This document shows positions 7,698 through 17,836 of a stretch of DNA of 64,000 nt, one piece after another. Under the pieces are notes generated by a model. The model saw nothing but the letters and a program-made list of their open reading frames with translations. It had not been told where the DNA came from and searched no databases. Within the stretch, counting starts at the first letter, position 1. Each line of letters starts with the position of its first letter. Position numbers and translations under genes: made by a program. The DNA comes from Variovorax sp. 54. Lineage in GTDB: Bacteria; Pseudomonadota; Gammaproteobacteria; Burkholderiales; Burkholderiaceae_C. The stretch lies in contig NZ_PEFF01000001.1 of assembly GCF_002754375.1 (NCBI RefSeq), positions 62,001 to 126,000 of the forward strand. Reading direction: 5' to 3'.

Positions 7698-8953
7698 GCG
7701 GCCTCCATCACTTCGCGCCAGTAGCGGTACATGCCGCGGATCAGCGTCTCGGTCACCATGTGGTCGGTGTTCTCCACCTCGCGCCCGCCGAGTTCGGCCA
7801 GCGTGCGATGAAACGGCTTCTGCTCGAAGCCTTCCTGCGAGAACTCGATCACCTCACCGTCGTCGGCCGACACGAAACCCGCCGGGCCGAACAGGTTGGC
7901 CTGGCGCAGGCGGCGCTGCGTCATCTCGGGCGTGTCGTCCTCGAAGCCGAAGTGCGTCCAGACGAAATCGAAGGCGTCGTGCCCCACGGGCTGGATGTGG
8001 CGCGTCGACACGCTGTTGACCTGCTGCTGCAGGATGAGGCTGGGGAACAGCGTCATCATCACCGCCGTCGGCCCGCCCCACCAGGGCTCGGGCACGATGT
8101 CCAGAAAGCGCGGGTCCTTGAGCTGCATGCTCTCCTTGAAGCTTGACACCTGCGTCACCTGTGCGGCCTTGCCGGCGCTGCCGCGCGTGGAGATCATCGC
8201 GGCGTGGCGGCCGCGCGCGTCCATCTTCAGCTCCGACTTGTTGTCGGCGCGCCAGAGCCCGAAGGTCACGAACCAGGTGTGCAGCAGGCCCGGGTGGTAA
8301 GGGTCCTTGATGTTCTCCTGCATGAGCTTCCAGTTGCCCGGAATGCGCTGGCGGCTGTAGCCCAGGATGGTGAGCTTGCGACCGTCGAACAGGCGATCGA
8401 AGTAGTGAAGGATGTCGGGGCCGAGAAAGTCTTCGAACGATTCGATGTCGTGGTCGAACGACGCAAACACCACGCCGCCGCGCGAGGCCACCTTGAGCTT
8501 GGTGAGCCCGTGGTCCTCGGTCTTGAAGTCGGCCGGCATGCCGCCGTGCACCTTGCCGTCCTGCTTCACGCCGCGGCGGAACGGCACGCCCTGCAGGTCG
8601 CCCTTCAGCGTGTAGTTCCACTGGTGATAAGGGCAGACGAATTCTTTCTTGTTGCCATGGCGCTCGCGGCAGAACTGCATGCCGCGGTGGGCGCAGACGT
8701 TCTCGAACACGTGGATGGCACCGGCCTCGTCGCGCGACAGAATGACCGAGCGCTCGCCGATCGCGGTGCGCTTGAAGTCGCCCGGGTTCGGAATCTCGGC
8801 CTCCAGGCCGACGTAGCACCAGTGCTTGTCGTAGAAGAAGCGCTGAAGCTCCTTCTTGTGCAGCGCCTCGTCGGTGTAGGCCATGAAGGGAATGCGGCTG
8901 GTCTTTTCGCTCTCCCAGCGCAGTTCGATGGGGAAGACGGCTTGCGTGGTCAT
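7694..8953 (-). CDS. nagG: Salicylate 5-hydroxylase large (alpha) subunit
   Basis: 419 residues. The Rieske centre is Cys87, His89, Cys107, His110 (CAHRG...CPYHQW). The mononuclear iron site is Asp218, His221, His226 in the block [15 protein letters not shown], which is characteristic of NagG and related AndAc-type oxygenases. Expected reaction: salicylate + O2 + NADH to gentisate, with reductase and ferredoxin from the same operon. Start ATG 8953 has an AGGAG Shine-Dalgarno 5 bp upstream. An anthranilate hydroxylase specificity cannot be excluded from sequence alone, but the NagR-type regulator and box favour salicylate. Confidence 0.88.
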   Translation of the reverse strand: MTTQAVFPIELRWESEKTSRIPFMAYTDEALHKKELQRFFYDKHWCYVGLEAEIPNPGDFKRTAIGERSVILSRDEAGAIHVFENVCAHRGMQFCRERHGNKKEFVCPYHQWNYTLKGDLQGVPFRRGVKQDGKVHGGMPADFKTEDHGLTKLKVASRGGVVFASFDHDIESFEDFLGPDILHYFDRLFDGRKLTILGYSRQRIPGNWKLMQENIKDPYHPGLLHTWFVTFGLWRADNKSELKMDARGRHAAMISTRGSAGKAAQVTQVSSFKESMQLKDPRFLDIVPEPWWGGPTAVMMTLFPSLILQQQVNSVSTRHIQPVGHDAFDFVWTHFGFEDDTPEMTQRRLRQANLFGPAGFVSADDGEVIEFSQEGFEQKPFHRTLAELGGREVENTDHMVTETLIRGMYRYWREVMEAA

Positions 8954-8978
8954 CGGGTCTCCTTTTCTTGTGTCGGTT

Positions 8979-9968
8979 TCAGGTGCCTTGCAGGTAGAAG
9001 GCATCGGCGTGCGTCTGCTCGGGCGCCAGGCCGTGCGCCTGCACCAGCCGGCTCGCGGCCTCCACCATCGGCGGCGAACCGCAGAGGTAGGCGCGCCAGC
9101 CGTCGAGCCCCGCGGGCAGGTCGGCGCGGATCGCGTCGGTGATGAGCCCCAGCCGCTGGCCGTCGCGCGCAGGCCCGGCGACCACCACCACGTGCACCTT
9201 CAGTCCCGGGTGCTGCGCCTGCAGTTCGCGCAGCTCGGGCAGGCCGTACACGTCGGCGTCGGAACGCACGCCGAGGTAGAGATGGATCGGCTGCATCAGC
9301 CCCGCCGCGACCGCGCCGCGCACGATCGACAGGATGGGCGCGAGCCCCGTGCCGCCCGCCGCGCAGAGCATCGGCCCGCGGTGCTTGGTGCGCAAATAGG
9401 CGGTGCCCAGCGGGCCGCTCACGCGCACGGTGTCGCCCACGCGCAGCTGTTCGAAGATGTGCGCGGTGACGCGACCGCCCGGCACGCGGCGCACATGAAA
9501 TTCGAGCTCCGCGTCGCGGCTCAGCCCGGCCATCGAATACGGCCGCGCCAGCTCGGGGCCGAACTGCAGCTGCGCGTACTGCCCCGGCGAAAACTCCAGC
9601 GGCTTGTTGGGCTTGAGGCGCAGGCGGCGGATGTCGTGCGTGAGCACGTCGATGCCCGTCACCGTGGCCTTGAGCACGCGCGCCGGGTGCACCACGACCT
9701 CGTCGGGCTCGGGAATCTCGATGGTGCAGCTTTCGGTCAGCGTGCTCTGGCAGGCCAGCACGTAGCGCTCGCCCTGCCCGTCGGGCCGGATCGCGTTCTG
9801 GCCGCCGTCGAGCAACTGGCCGGACACCACCTTGCAGCGGCAGGTGCCGCAGCGCCCCGACATGCAGCTGTACGACACCGGCACCTGGTGCTCGCGCAGC
9901 ACCTCGAGCAGGTTCGCGCCGGGGCGGACCTCGAGGGTGCGGGCAAGGGGGTGAATGTGCAGGTCCAT
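8979..9968 (-). CDS. nagAa: Ferredoxin reductase of salicylate/naphthalene oxygenase system
   Basis: 329 residues, the NagAa length. A plant-type [2Fe-2S] domain holds Cys35, Cys40, Cys43 and Cys73 (CMSGRCGTC...LACQS). An FAD domain follows with RPYSMAG (residues near 190) and a NAD-binding domain with [13 protein letters not shown]. It oxidises NADH and reduces the Rieske ferredoxin. It is the first gene of the minus-strand nag operon, 132 bp from the divergent regulator; the gap carries the NahR-type box. It is followed by nagG after 25 bp. Confidence 0.9.
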   Translation of the reverse strand: MDLHIHPLARTLEVRPGANLLEVLREHQVPVSYSCMSGRCGTCRCKVVSGQLLDGGQNAIRPDGQGERYVLACQSTLTESCTIEIPEPDEVVVHPARVLKATVTGIDVLTHDIRRLRLKPNKPLEFSPGQYAQLQFGPELARPYSMAGLSRDAELEFHVRRVPGGRVTAHIFEQLRVGDTVRVSGPLGTAYLRTKHRGPMLCAAGGTGLAPILSIVRGAVAAGLMQPIHLYLGVRSDADVYGLPELRELQAQHPGLKVHVVVVAGPARDGQRLGLITDAIRADLPAGLDGWRAYLCGSPPMVEAASRLVQAHGLAPEQTHADAFYLQGT

Positions 9969-10074
9969 CGTCGGGCTCTCTTTTTCTGGCGTCGGCGGCG
10001 GGGCCGGCTTGTCTCTGGGACGGATGATGCGCGGCGCTTGAAAATTGACCAATAGAATCTGGTGAATCGGATGT

Positions 10075-10089
10075 ATCACCAGCGTGAAT
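10075..10089 (-). promoter_or_regulatory. NahR/NagR-type operator upstream of the nag operon
   Basis: On the minus strand the bases read ATTCACGCTGGTGAT, which matches the published NahR recognition consensus ATTCACGCT-N2-TGAT at every fixed position. It lies 107 bp upstream of the nagAa start and 11 bp upstream of the nagR start, so binding would both activate the operon and probably repress nagR. A second, related GATTCACC occurs about 15 bp further towards the operon. The site itself is seen; its function is inferred from the NahR family. Confidence 0.85.
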
Positions 10090-10100
10090 AAAGGTGCGCC

Positions 10101-11021
10101 ATGCAACTCAAGGACATCGACCTCAACCTGCTGCTGGTGTTCGACCGCATGCTGGCCGAGAAGCGCGTGTCGGCCGTGGCCGCGTCGCTGGGCCTTTCGC
10201 AGCCCGCCATCAGCAACGCGCTGGCGCGCCTGCGCAAGCTGCTGGGCGACGAGCTTTTTCTGCGCACCGCGCGCGGCATGGAGCCCACGCCCTTCGCGCT
10301 GCAGCTGGCCGAGCCGGTGGCCTACGCCATGGGCGCGCTGCACACGGCGCTCAACCAGCAGGTGGTGTTCGACCCCGCCACGAGCACGCGCAGCTTCACG
10401 CTCGCGATGACCGACATCGGCGAGATCTACTTCACGCCGCGGCTCATGGAAACGCTCTCGGTCGCCGCGCCGGGCGTGACCATCAGCACGCTGCGCAACA
10501 ACACCGCGACCAACCTGCGCGACGAGCTGGAGGCCGGCCAGGTCGACATCGCCATCGGCCTGCTGCCGCAGCTCAAGTCGGGCGTGTTCCAGCGCCGGCT
10601 GTTCCTGCAACGTTATGTGTGCCTGTTTTCCGGCACGCATCCGCTGGCGCGCAAGCGCAGCGTGTCACTGAAAGACTTCAGCGCGGCCGACCATGTGCAG
10701 GTGCAGGCCGCCGGCACGGGCCACGGCAAGGCCGACGACGTGATGGCGGCGCAGGGCATCCAGCGCCGCATCCGGCTCAAGGTGCCGCACTTCGTGGCCA
10801 TCGGCCACATCCTGCAGTCGAGCGAAATGATCGCGACCGTGCCCGAGCGCCTGGCCCGCAGCATCGCCGAGCCCTTCGGCCTGGTGTGGCGACCACACCC
10901 GGTGGCGCTGCCGCAGATCGCGATCAACCTGTTCTGGCACGCGAAGGTGCACCGCGACCCGGGCAACCAGTGGCTGCGCGGGCTGCTGTTCGACACCTTT
11001 GCGGACGACGACGGCGCTTAG
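10101..11021 (+). CDS. nagR: LysR-family regulator, NagR/NahR type
   Basis: 306 residues. The N-terminal winged helix (residues 1-65: [28 protein letters not shown]) is followed by a LysR effector domain. Blocks typical of NahR/NagR are present: [39 protein letters not shown] and [14 protein letters not shown]. Family members activate naphthalene/salicylate operons with salicylate as inducer. It diverges from nagAa and shares the operator region. Its stop codon overlaps that of the converging LigT-type gene by 3 bp. Confidence 0.9.
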   Translation: MQLKDIDLNLLLVFDRMLAEKRVSAVAASLGLSQPAISNALARLRKLLGDELFLRTARGMEPTPFALQLAEPVAYAMGALHTALNQQVVFDPATSTRSFTLAMTDIGEIYFTPRLMETLSVAAPGVTISTLRNNTATNLRDELEAGQVDIAIGLLPQLKSGVFQRRLFLQRYVCLFSGTHPLARKRSVSLKDFSAADHVQVQAAGTGHGKADDVMAAQGIQRRIRLKVPHFVAIGHILQSSEMIATVPERLARSIAEPFGLVWRPHPVALPQIAINLFWHAKVHRDPGNQWLRGLLFDTFADDDGA

Positions 11022-11644
11022 GCGGCCACCTCGGCGGGCCACCTGCCCAGCACCTCGTGCACGCCCTCGCCCACGTGGCTGTCGATGAGCACCAGTGAAT
11101 GGGCGGTCCACCGCACGGGCGCTTCGAGCGCGTGCTTTTCGAGCTTGCGCCGCGCATAGGCGACGGTCATGTGCGGCGTGAACGCGCGCGAGGGCTTCAG
11201 GCCGACATCGGCCAGCGCTTCGCCCAGGCGTTGCCTGAATTCCCGCAACGCCGCGACGTTGGCTTCGTCGTCGGCGCACAGCACCAGCGCGCCCTTGGCG
11301 TAGCTCATGGATTTTTCGAAAACGACATCGAGTGCCGGCACAGGCACCGCGGCGGCCGCCGTCGATGCCTGGGCTACCTTGTCGGCCGGCACCTGGTCGT
11401 GGTCGCCGAGGTCGAACAGCGTGACATGCAGGCGCTGCGCCTCGACCACCGTGCCCTTCAGGGCGTGTTGAGAATTCATGCGCTCGCCGAGCGCGGCGAT
11501 CGCCAGAGCGTCTTGGGTGGCGGGGAGCAGTGCGAAGAAAAGCGAGTGCGACAGCGGCGCCTTGCGAGGTGCCTTGGTGCCGCGCGGTCGCGGCAGGGGC
11601 CGCGGCGGGGGATCGATTCCGGGAAGAAGAAGCTGGGCTGACAT
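11018..11644 (-). CDS. thpR: RNA 2',3'-cyclic phosphodiesterase (LigT/ThpR, 2H family)
   Basis: 208 residues with the two catalytic HxT motifs of the 2H phosphoesterase superfamily: LHVTLFDLGD and FTPHMTVAYA. Family members open 2',3'-cyclic phosphates on RNA ends and can ligate tRNA halves in vitro. I chose ATG 11644; an upstream ATG at 11662 adds six residues and cannot be excluded. The N-terminal 35 residues are Pro/Arg-rich and probably disordered. It is transcribed alone, converging on nagR. Confidence 0.82.
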   Translation of the reverse strand: MSAQLLLPGIDPPPRPLPRPRGTKAPRKAPLSHSLFFALLPATQDALAIAALGERMNSQHALKGTVVEAQRLHVTLFDLGDHDQVPADKVAQASTAAAAVPVPALDVVFEKSMSYAKGALVLCADDEANVAALREFRQRLGEALADVGLKPSRAFTPHMTVAYARRKLEKHALEAPVRWTAHSLVLIDSHVGEGVHEVLGRWPAEVAA

Positions 11645-11822
11645 GCCTCGATCATCGCCCATGGCAAGAGCCCTTCATGAGACCTTCAGCAAACGCGAAG
11701 CTCGCCTTCAGGTTGGTTTTTGAGAATCGTCTCACGGTGGCGGCAAGGCGAACAACGCAAAGCCTGCCACCCGACGAACCACCGTTCATCCACGCAATCA
11801 ACCAACCCAACAGGATTTCATC

Positions 11823-12434
11823 TTGACGAAAACGCAAGCCCGCCTCGCACTCGCAGCCCTCTGGCTCGGCACCGCCTCCGTCGGCGCCTTCGCCGCCGGT
11901 CTCGACAAGGACACCGGGTTCTATGTCGGCGGCGCCATCGGCCGCTCCAGCTACAGCCTGTCGTCCTCGAAGAACCACGTGCCCGTGCCATGGGGCGGCA
12001 AGAAGGCCAACAAGAGCGGCACGTCCTACAAGCTGTACGGCGGCTACCGCCTGACCGAATACTTCGGCGTGGAAGCCGGCTACGCCCGCCTCGGCAACGT
12101 GAGCCAATGGAGCTCGGCCTACGGCGGCTCCCGGCTGCAGACCGGCACCGGCCAGGTCTTCTACGCCGCCGCCACCGCCCGCATGCCGCTGAGCGACGCC
12201 TTCGCCCTCAACGGCCGCCTCGGCGTGGCACGCGGACGCATCTCCGGCGACAACAACTGGGCCCCGGCCAACCAGCGCCTCTCGGGCACCAGCACGGGCC
12301 TGATGGTCGGTGTCGGCGCCGAGTACCGCATGACGCAGAACCTCGCGATCACTGCCGACTACGACTACTTCGGCAAGCTGTCGAAGCAGGCCAAGGGCGG
12401 AATGTTCACGGTGGGTCTGAAGGCGAACTTCTAA
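11823..12434 (+). CDS. Small outer-membrane beta-barrel protein
   Basis: 203 residues. It has an N-terminal signal peptide (hydrophobic LAALWLGTASVGAFA, cleavage near residue 25), then alternating amphipathic strands with Gly/aromatic patterning and a C-terminal Phe, the Bam recognition signature. This is the eight-stranded OmpA/OmpW-like or surface-antigen type barrel. The start is TTG at 11823, supported by AGGA 8 bp upstream; no in-frame ATG fits the signal peptide. It is monocistronic and its stop overlaps that of the converging deacylase gene by 3 bp. Function unknown. Confidence 0.8.
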   Translation: MTKTQARLALAALWLGTASVGAFAAGLDKDTGFYVGGAIGRSSYSLSSSKNHVPVPWGGKKANKSGTSYKLYGGYRLTEYFGVEAGYARLGNVSQWSSAYGGSRLQTGTGQVFYAAATARMPLSDAFALNGRLGVARGRISGDNNWAPANQRLSGTSTGLMVGVGAEYRMTQNLAITADYDYFGKLSKQAKGGMFTVGLKANF

Positions 12435-13537
12435 GCGGTCGCCGCCCAGGCGCCGACGCCGGCCAGGAACCGGTCGGCGGCGCGCAGTTCGCTGGCGGCA
12501 ATCCACTCGTTGGGCTGGTGGGCCTGCGCGATCGCGCCGGGCCCGCACACCAGCGACGGAATGCCCGCCTGCTGGAAAAATCCGGCTTCGGTGCCGAACG
12601 GGATCTCGCCCGGAGGCCACAGTGCGCCCCAGCGCCTGGCGGTCTCCGCGGCAACGCCCTCACCTTCCTGCGCACAGAGCGCCGGCACGCCGGCCAGCTG
12701 CGTCATCTCGACGGCCACTTCGGGCGACACGCCTGCGAGCAGCCGCGCCAGTTCTCCCGTCACCATCGCCGTGCTGGCTGCATCCGTCGGCCGGAACTCC
12801 CACGTCACCTCACAACAGCCAGGGACGATGTTGATGGCCGTGCCGCCATGGATGCAGCCGACGTTGAAGGTCGTGCGGTTGCCTTGCGCGCGCAACGTAC
12901 GTCCGAAGCGCGCAAGTTGGGCGATCAGTTGCGCAGCCGGCTCGATCGCGCTGACGCCCAGGGCCGGATCGCCGGAGTGGACCGGTCGGCCGCTGAAGGT
13001 GATGCGATGTCCGAAGAAACCTCGGTGGGCCAGCCCCGCGCGCATCTGCGTCGGCTCGCCAATGATGGCCAGTGCTGGCGCGGGCACATCGGCGCGCATC
13101 GCGGCGATGAGGCGTGGAACGCCGAAGCACCCCACCTCCTCGTCGTAAGACAGCGCCAGATGAATGGGACGCTGCAGATCGAGCGCGCGCCACACAGGCA
13201 CTGCGGCGAGGCACGCCGCGATGAAGCCCTTCATGTCAGCGGCGCCACGGCCATGCCACCGGCCCTCGCACTCAACGAGCGTGAAGGGGTCCGAGTCCCA
13301 GGCCTGTCCGTCGACGGGCACCACGTCGGTGTGGCCGGACAACACGATGCCGCCTGCCACCTCAGGGCCGATCGTCGCCAGCAGGTTGGCCTTCTGGCCG
13401 TCATCGCTGGGGATCAGTCGCACCGTGATGCCCTGCGCCTGCAGGTAGTCGGCCACCCAGTGGATGAGGCCGAGGTTGGAGCGGTGGGAGGTCGTGTCGA
13501 ATCCGACCAGGGTGCGCAGGAGTTCGACGGTGTTCAT
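12431..13537 (-). CDS. argE: ArgE-type M20 deacylase (acetylornithine deacetylase family)
   Basis: 368 residues. M20 metallopeptidase features: SGHTDVVPVDG, GRGAADMKGF, YDEEVGC with the general-base Glu pair, GEPT, and QAHQPNE supplying the last metal His. The dimerisation domain lies in the middle (RGFFGHRITFSGRPVHSG). Expected reaction: hydrolysis of N-acetyl-L-ornithine to ornithine, though close relatives act on other N-acyl amino acids. It is the last gene of an AlaX-EamA-deacylase operon (4 bp from the EamA stop). That context suggests amino-acid turnover and export rather than the main arginine pathway, so the symbol is tentative. Confidence 0.8.
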   Translation of the reverse strand: MNTVELLRTLVGFDTTSHRSNLGLIHWVADYLQAQGITVRLIPSDDGQKANLLATIGPEVAGGIVLSGHTDVVPVDGQAWDSDPFTLVECEGRWHGRGAADMKGFIAACLAAVPVWRALDLQRPIHLALSYDEEVGCFGVPRLIAAMRADVPAPALAIIGEPTQMRAGLAHRGFFGHRITFSGRPVHSGDPALGVSAIEPAAQLIAQLARFGRTLRAQGNRTTFNVGCIHGGTAINIVPGCCEVTWEFRPTDAASTAMVTGELARLLAGVSPEVAVEMTQLAGVPALCAQEGEGVAAETARRWGALWPPGEIPFGTEAGFFQQAGIPSLVCGPGAIAQAHQPNEWIAASELRAADRFLAGVGAWAATA

Positions 13538-13541
13538 CGGT

Positions 13542-14465
13542 TCAGACCGCGACCTTCGCGCGCCTCGCCGGCTGCAAGGTCGTGACGAAGAAGCCGAGCA
13601 GGATCAGCGCGATGCCCGCGATATGGAAGCCGCGCACGGGCTCCCCCAGCACGAGAAAAGCCAGCAACGCAGTGAACAGCGCGACGAGATGGAACGACAC
13701 GCCCGTCACCGTCGCCCCCAAGGTCGCGACGCAGCGGCTCCACAGGATGAAGGCGAACAGCGACGCGAAGAGACCGATGTAGAGCACCGCGCCCACCGAG
13801 GCCGCATCGGTCGGAATGCGCGCGCCGCGAGCCAGCTCGACCACCCAGAACGGCATCAACACCACCAGCCCAGCGGCCATGGTCGCGGCCAGGAACACCA
13901 GTGGACTGATCGCGGCCGGCTTGCGCCGCAGGAGCACCGAGTACACGGCGTAGTTGGCCACAGCCAGCAGCACCAGCAGCTCCCCGCCGCCCAGCCGCAG
14001 CGCCAGCAGATGGGCCAGCTCGCCGCGCGCCACGATCCAGGTCACGCCAAGGAACGAGATGCCGATGCCGACCAAGGCTTTCCAGGTGATGCGTTCGACA
14101 CCGAGCACCACCGCGGCAAGTGGCACCATGAGCGGCAGCGTCGAGTTGAGAAACGCGACGCTGGTGGCAGGCACCGTCTGCAAGGCGAGGTAGCCGAGCG
14201 CGTTGTAGCCGGCGATGCCGAAGGCGCCGCAGGCCGCGATCAGCCGCCAGTGCCGCGCGAGCAGCGCGCGCTCGCGCCATGCCTGCGCCCCGACGAACGG
14301 CGCCAGCACCGCCAGCGCCACGACCCAACGCCCCACCGCCAGAGACACGGGCGGAAAGACCGGCCCGAGCGCGCGCCCCAGCACGAGGTTGCCCGCCCAG
14401 AAGGCCGGCGGCACCCAGAGCAGCCACACCGGATGCGCCCAGAGCGCCAGCAGCGATTTGCGCAT
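13542..14465 (-). CDS. EamA/DMT-family transporter
   Basis: About 307 residues with ten hydrophobic segments in two EamA repeats (first repeat ends near LGVERITWKALVG, second near LGEPVRGFHIAG), as in RhtA/YdcZ-type metabolite exporters. I chose ATG 14465 because AGGGG stands 8 bp upstream; a GTG at 14471 is too close to that site. It overlaps the AlaX gene end and precedes the M20 deacylase by 4 bp. An amino-acid or amino-acid-derivative exporter is inferred. Confidence 0.85.
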   Translation of the reverse strand: MRKSLLALWAHPVWLLWVPPAFWAGNLVLGRALGPVFPPVSLAVGRWVVALAVLAPFVGAQAWRERALLARHWRLIAACGAFGIAGYNALGYLALQTVPATSVAFLNSTLPLMVPLAAVVLGVERITWKALVGIGISFLGVTWIVARGELAHLLALRLGGGELLVLLAVANYAVYSVLLRRKPAAISPLVFLAATMAAGLVVLMPFWVVELARGARIPTDAASVGAVLYIGLFASLFAFILWSRCVATLGATVTGVSFHLVALFTALLAFLVLGEPVRGFHIAGIALILLGFFVTTLQPARRAKVAV

Positions 14466-14467
14466 GC

Positions 14468-15187
14468 TCACAGCCCCTGCAGCCCGATGCGCACGCGGCG
14501 GTTGGAACGGCCCTTGTTCTCGATCTTGAGAATCCGCACCGGGCGCGAGGCGCCCGTGGACGCGAGGTGCGTGCCGCCGCAGGCCTGTCGGTCGAGCCCG
14601 GCGATCTCGACGATGCGGACCAGACCTTCGGCCGACGGCGGCGGCGCCACCGAGCGGGAACGCAACAGCCCCTGCTCGCCGTGGGCGGCGGTGACCGACA
14701 CGTAGCTTGTCTCGACTGCAAGGTCCTGCGCGATCACGTCGTTCAGTTCGGGCTCGAGTGCCCGCAGGCGGTCGTTGTCGGCACCGGGCAGATCGAAGTC
14801 GATGCGCGCGGTGCCGTCGTCGTTCATCTGCACGCCGGTGACCAGCGCGCCGTCGAAGTCACGGAAGACGAGCGCGTTGAGTACGTGCAGGTCGGTGTGC
14901 AGTTCGCGCATGCGTTGCCGGAAGACCGGATCGACCTCGGTCTGGACGTCGCCCGTGATCTCGATGCGATCGGCGAGCTGTATCCAGACAAGGCCGCCCT
15001 CTTCGGAAAAGCCGGTGACGGGCACGTCCCCGCCCTGCCAGCGGACGATGCCGCGGTCCGGCAACTGCCCGCCGCCGCCGGGATAGAAGGGATGCTGCGA
15101 CAGCCGCACGGCGCCGGGCCGCGATTGGAGGACCTGGGCGTCCAGCCGAAGGATGTCGGAATGTTCCTGGCAGAAGAGTCGTGTCAT
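14468..15187 (-). CDS. AlaX-type trans-editing protein (alanyl-tRNA editing domain)
   Basis: 239 residues. It contains the AlaRS editing-domain motifs as a stand-alone protein: HPFYPGGGGQLPDRG, the zinc pair in HTDLHVLNAL, and CGGTHLASTG. This is the AlaX-M architecture, with an N-terminal glycine-rich beta-barrel segment. AlaX proteins deacylate Ser-tRNA(Ala) or Gly-tRNA(Ala). It starts the operon AlaX-EamA-deacylase, and its stop falls just after the start of EamA. The AraC gene lies 81 bp upstream on the same strand. Confidence 0.85.
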   Translation of the reverse strand: MTRLFCQEHSDILRLDAQVLQSRPGAVRLSQHPFYPGGGGQLPDRGIVRWQGGDVPVTGFSEEGGLVWIQLADRIEITGDVQTEVDPVFRQRMRELHTDLHVLNALVFRDFDGALVTGVQMNDDGTARIDFDLPGADNDRLRALEPELNDVIAQDLAVETSYVSVTAAHGEQGLLRSRSVAPPPSAEGLVRIVEIAGLDRQACGGTHLASTGASRPVRILKIENKGRSNRRVRIGLQGL

Positions 15188-15268
15188 GGGTGGCCTTGCT
15201 GATGGGTTTCAGCATGGCAGGACGACTCGAAACGCTATTGGTTGAAATTGCGCCCGCTATTCAATCAG

Positions 15269-16099
15269 TCAGTTCACCCGTGCGCGCACGTACTGCAGCG
15301 GCGTCATGCCGAAGGTGCGCTTGAAGTGCTTGTTCAGCGCACTCTGGTCGTAGAAGCCCGACGTGAGCGCGGCCTCGGCCACGGACTGGCCTGCATCGAG
15401 CTGCCGCAGTGCGGCCCGCAGGCGCAACTGGGTCAGGTAGGTGTGCGGCGTCAGCCCGAGCGTCCGGTGGAAGGCGCCGATCAACTGGAAGGTCGTCAGG
15501 TCGGCCACCTGCCCCATCTGCTCGAGCGTCAGGCGCTCGGCATGGCCCTCGCGCATCAGATCGAGCACGGGCGCGAGCACGCGCGCATCCGAGGGCGCGT
15601 GCGGCACGCGGGGCCCGGCCTGTCCGTGCGCGGCGAACAGCGCACCGAAGCTGCGCACGAGCAGCTCCTGGTGCAGCAGCGGATCAGGCTCCCCGTCGAG
15701 CGCGCGGTGCAGCGCCAGGAAGCGGGCGATGAGGTCGGGCTCGCGAAAGACGTTCGATGTGAAGTGCTGCGGCTGGTCGATGCCCAGCGACGTCAGCACG
15801 CCCTGGACGCCCTGCCCGGCCAGGTAGAACGACCGGTAGCGCCAGCGCGGACTGCCGGCCATGCGGCCCGAGTGCGGCTCGCCGGGGTTGAAGACCAGCA
15901 GTGCCTGCGTGTGGGCCACATCGGTGCGGCCACGGCTCCTGAACTCCGAGCCGCCCACTTCGGTGACGGCGACCACGAGGGAATCGTGCACGTGCGGGGC
16001 GTAGTCGTGCGTCGTGAAGTCGGCATGGAGCATGTCCATGCCCGGCACGCCAGGTGCGTGCCAATACCGCGAGGTGTTGCGAGGATCGGAGCGGGCCAA
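15269..16099 (-). CDS. AraC-family transcriptional regulator
   Basis: 276 residues: an N-terminal cupin-like sensing domain (His-rich HDYAPHVHDSLVVAVTE) and a C-terminal double helix-turn-helix (LTLEQMGQVADLTTFQLIGA; SVAEAALTSGFYDQSALNK). This is the AraC_binding + HTH_18 layout. The start is TTG at 16099, supported by a full AGGAGG 4 bp upstream; the next in-frame ATG (within GMDMLH) would remove part of the cupin. It sits directly upstream of AlaX-EamA-deacylase on the same strand and probably controls them. Confidence 0.85.
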   Translation of the reverse strand: MARSDPRNTSRYWHAPGVPGMDMLHADFTTHDYAPHVHDSLVVAVTEVGGSEFRSRGRTDVAHTQALLVFNPGEPHSGRMAGSPRWRYRSFYLAGQGVQGVLTSLGIDQPQHFTSNVFREPDLIARFLALHRALDGEPDPLLHQELLVRSFGALFAAHGQAGPRVPHAPSDARVLAPVLDLMREGHAERLTLEQMGQVADLTTFQLIGAFHRTLGLTPHTYLTQLRLRAALRQLDAGQSVAEAALTSGFYDQSALNKHFKRTFGMTPLQYVRARVN

Positions 16100-16208
16100 T
16101 GGGCCTCCTTTCGCACGAAAGGCGGCGGCACTGTCGGCCGCCGCATCAGGTGCGATTAGATCGCAAGCGGTGTGCCAGCGCGTGCTTCAGCAGCCCGCGC
16201 GACGGGGA

Positions 16209-17825
16209 TCACTCCCATTCGATCGTCGCCGGCGGCTTGCTCGACACGTCGTATGTCACGCGATTGATGCCGCGCACTTCGTTGATGATCCGGCCCGACA
16301 CCTTCTTGAGCAGCGCGTACGGCAGCTCGGCCCAGTCGGCGGTCATGAAGTCACTGGTCTGCACGGCGCGCAGCGCGACCACGTAGTCGTAGGTGCGGCC
16401 GTCGCCCATCACGCCCACGCTCTTCACGGGCAGGAACACTGTGAAGGCCTGGCTCGTGAGGTCGTACCAGCTCTTGCCGGTTTCGTCCTTGAAGTTGCGC
16501 AGTTCCTCGATGAAGATCGCGTCGGCGCGGCGCAGCAGGTCGGCGTACTCCTTCTTCACTTCGCCCAGGATGCGCACGCCCAGGCCGGGGCCGGGGAACG
16601 GATGGCGGTACACCATCTCGGGCGGCAGGCCGAGGGCCACGCCGAGTTCGCGCACTTCGTCCTTGAACAGGTCGCGCAGCGGCTCGAGCAGCTTGAGGCC
16701 GAGCTGCTCAGGCAGGCCGCCCACGTTGTGGTGGCTCTTGATGGTGACGGCCTTCTTGCTCTTGGCGCCTCCCGACTCGATGACGTCGGGGTAGATCGTG
16801 CCTTGCGCGAGGAAGGTGGCGCCCTTGTGGCCGCCGTCGCCTGCCTTGAGCTTGGCGGCTTCCTGCTTGAACACGGTGACGAACTCGCCGCCGATGATCT
16901 TGCGCTTGGCTTCGGGGTCGCTCACGCCCGCGAGCTTGCCGAGGAACAGGTCGCTGGCATCGACGCGAATCACCTTCGCATGCAGCTTGCCTTCGAACAT
17001 CTCCATGACCATGTCGCCTTCGTTCAGGCGCAAGAGGCCGTGGTCGACGAACACGCAGGTCAGCTGGTCGCCGATGGCGCGGTGGATGAGCGCGGCAGCC
17101 ACGCTCGAATCGACACCGCCCGAGAGGCCGAGGATGACTTCTTCGTCGCCCACCTGCTCGCGGATCTTCTGCACCGCTTCGGCGATGTGGTCGCGCATGA
17201 CCCAGTCGGGCTTGGCTTCGCAGATGCCGAGCACGAAGCGGTCGATGATGGCCTTGCCCTGCACGGTGTGCGTGACTTCCGGGTGGAACTGCAGCGCGTA
17301 GTAGCGGCGCGCCTCGTCGGCCATGCCGGCGATGGGGCAGCTGTCGGTGCTGGCCATGAGCTTGAAGCCGGGCGGCAGCTCGGTGACCTTGTCGCCGTGG
17401 CTCATCCACACGTTGAGCATGCCGTGGCCTTCCGGCGTGGTGAAGTCGGCGATGTCCTTCAGCAGCGCGGTGTGGCCATGGGCGCGCACGGCCGCGAAAC
17501 CGAACTCGCGCTTGTGGCCGCCCTCGACCTTGCCGCCGAGCTGGTGCGCCATGGTCTGCATGCCGTAGCAGATGCCGAGCACCGGAATGCCGAGGTCGAA
17601 CACGGCTTGCGGGCACTTGTCGGTGGTCTCTTCGTACACGCTGGCGTGGCTGCCCGAAAGAATCACGCCCTTGAGGTGGCCGTCGGCCGCGTACTCGCGC
17701 ACCCATTCGTCGGTGACGTCGCAGGGATGCACTTCGCTGAGCACGTGGGCTTCGCGCACGCGGCGTGCGATGAGCTGGGTGACTTGCGAGCCGAAGTCGA
17801 GGATGAGGATCTTGTCGTGTTGCAT
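16209..17825 (-). CDS. guaA: GMP synthase (glutamine-hydrolysing)
   Basis: 538 residues. The class I amidotransferase domain has Cys in GICYGMQ and HPEVTHT. The ATP-pyrophosphatase P-loop is LSGGVDSS (residue about 240), and the C-terminal dimerisation domain ends in the conserved PPATIEWE. Reaction: XMP + glutamine + ATP to GMP. ATG 17825 lies only 11 bp after the toxin gene stop, with no strong Shine-Dalgarno. Transcription must therefore come through the toxin-antitoxin pair or from a promoter inside it. Confidence 0.97.
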   Translation of the reverse strand: MQHDKILILDFGSQVTQLIARRVREAHVLSEVHPCDVTDEWVREYAADGHLKGVILSGSHASVYEETTDKCPQAVFDLGIPVLGICYGMQTMAHQLGGKVEGGHKREFGFAAVRAHGHTALLKDIADFTTPEGHGMLNVWMSHGDKVTELPPGFKLMASTDSCPIAGMADEARRYYALQFHPEVTHTVQGKAIIDRFVLGICEAKPDWVMRDHIAEAVQKIREQVGDEEVILGLSGGVDSSVAAALIHRAIGDQLTCVFVDHGLLRLNEGDMVMEMFEGKLHAKVIRVDASDLFLGKLAGVSDPEAKRKIIGGEFVTVFKQEAAKLKAGDGGHKGATFLAQGTIYPDVIESGGAKSKKAVTIKSHHNVGGLPEQLGLKLLEPLRDLFKDEVRELGVALGLPPEMVYRHPFPGPGLGVRILGEVKKEYADLLRRADAIFIEELRNFKDETGKSWYDLTSQAFTVFLPVKSVGVMGDGRTYDYVVALRAVQTSDFMTADWAELPYALLKKVSGRIINEVRGINRVTYDVSSKPPATIEWE

Positions 17826-17836
17826 GGCGAAAGGAC

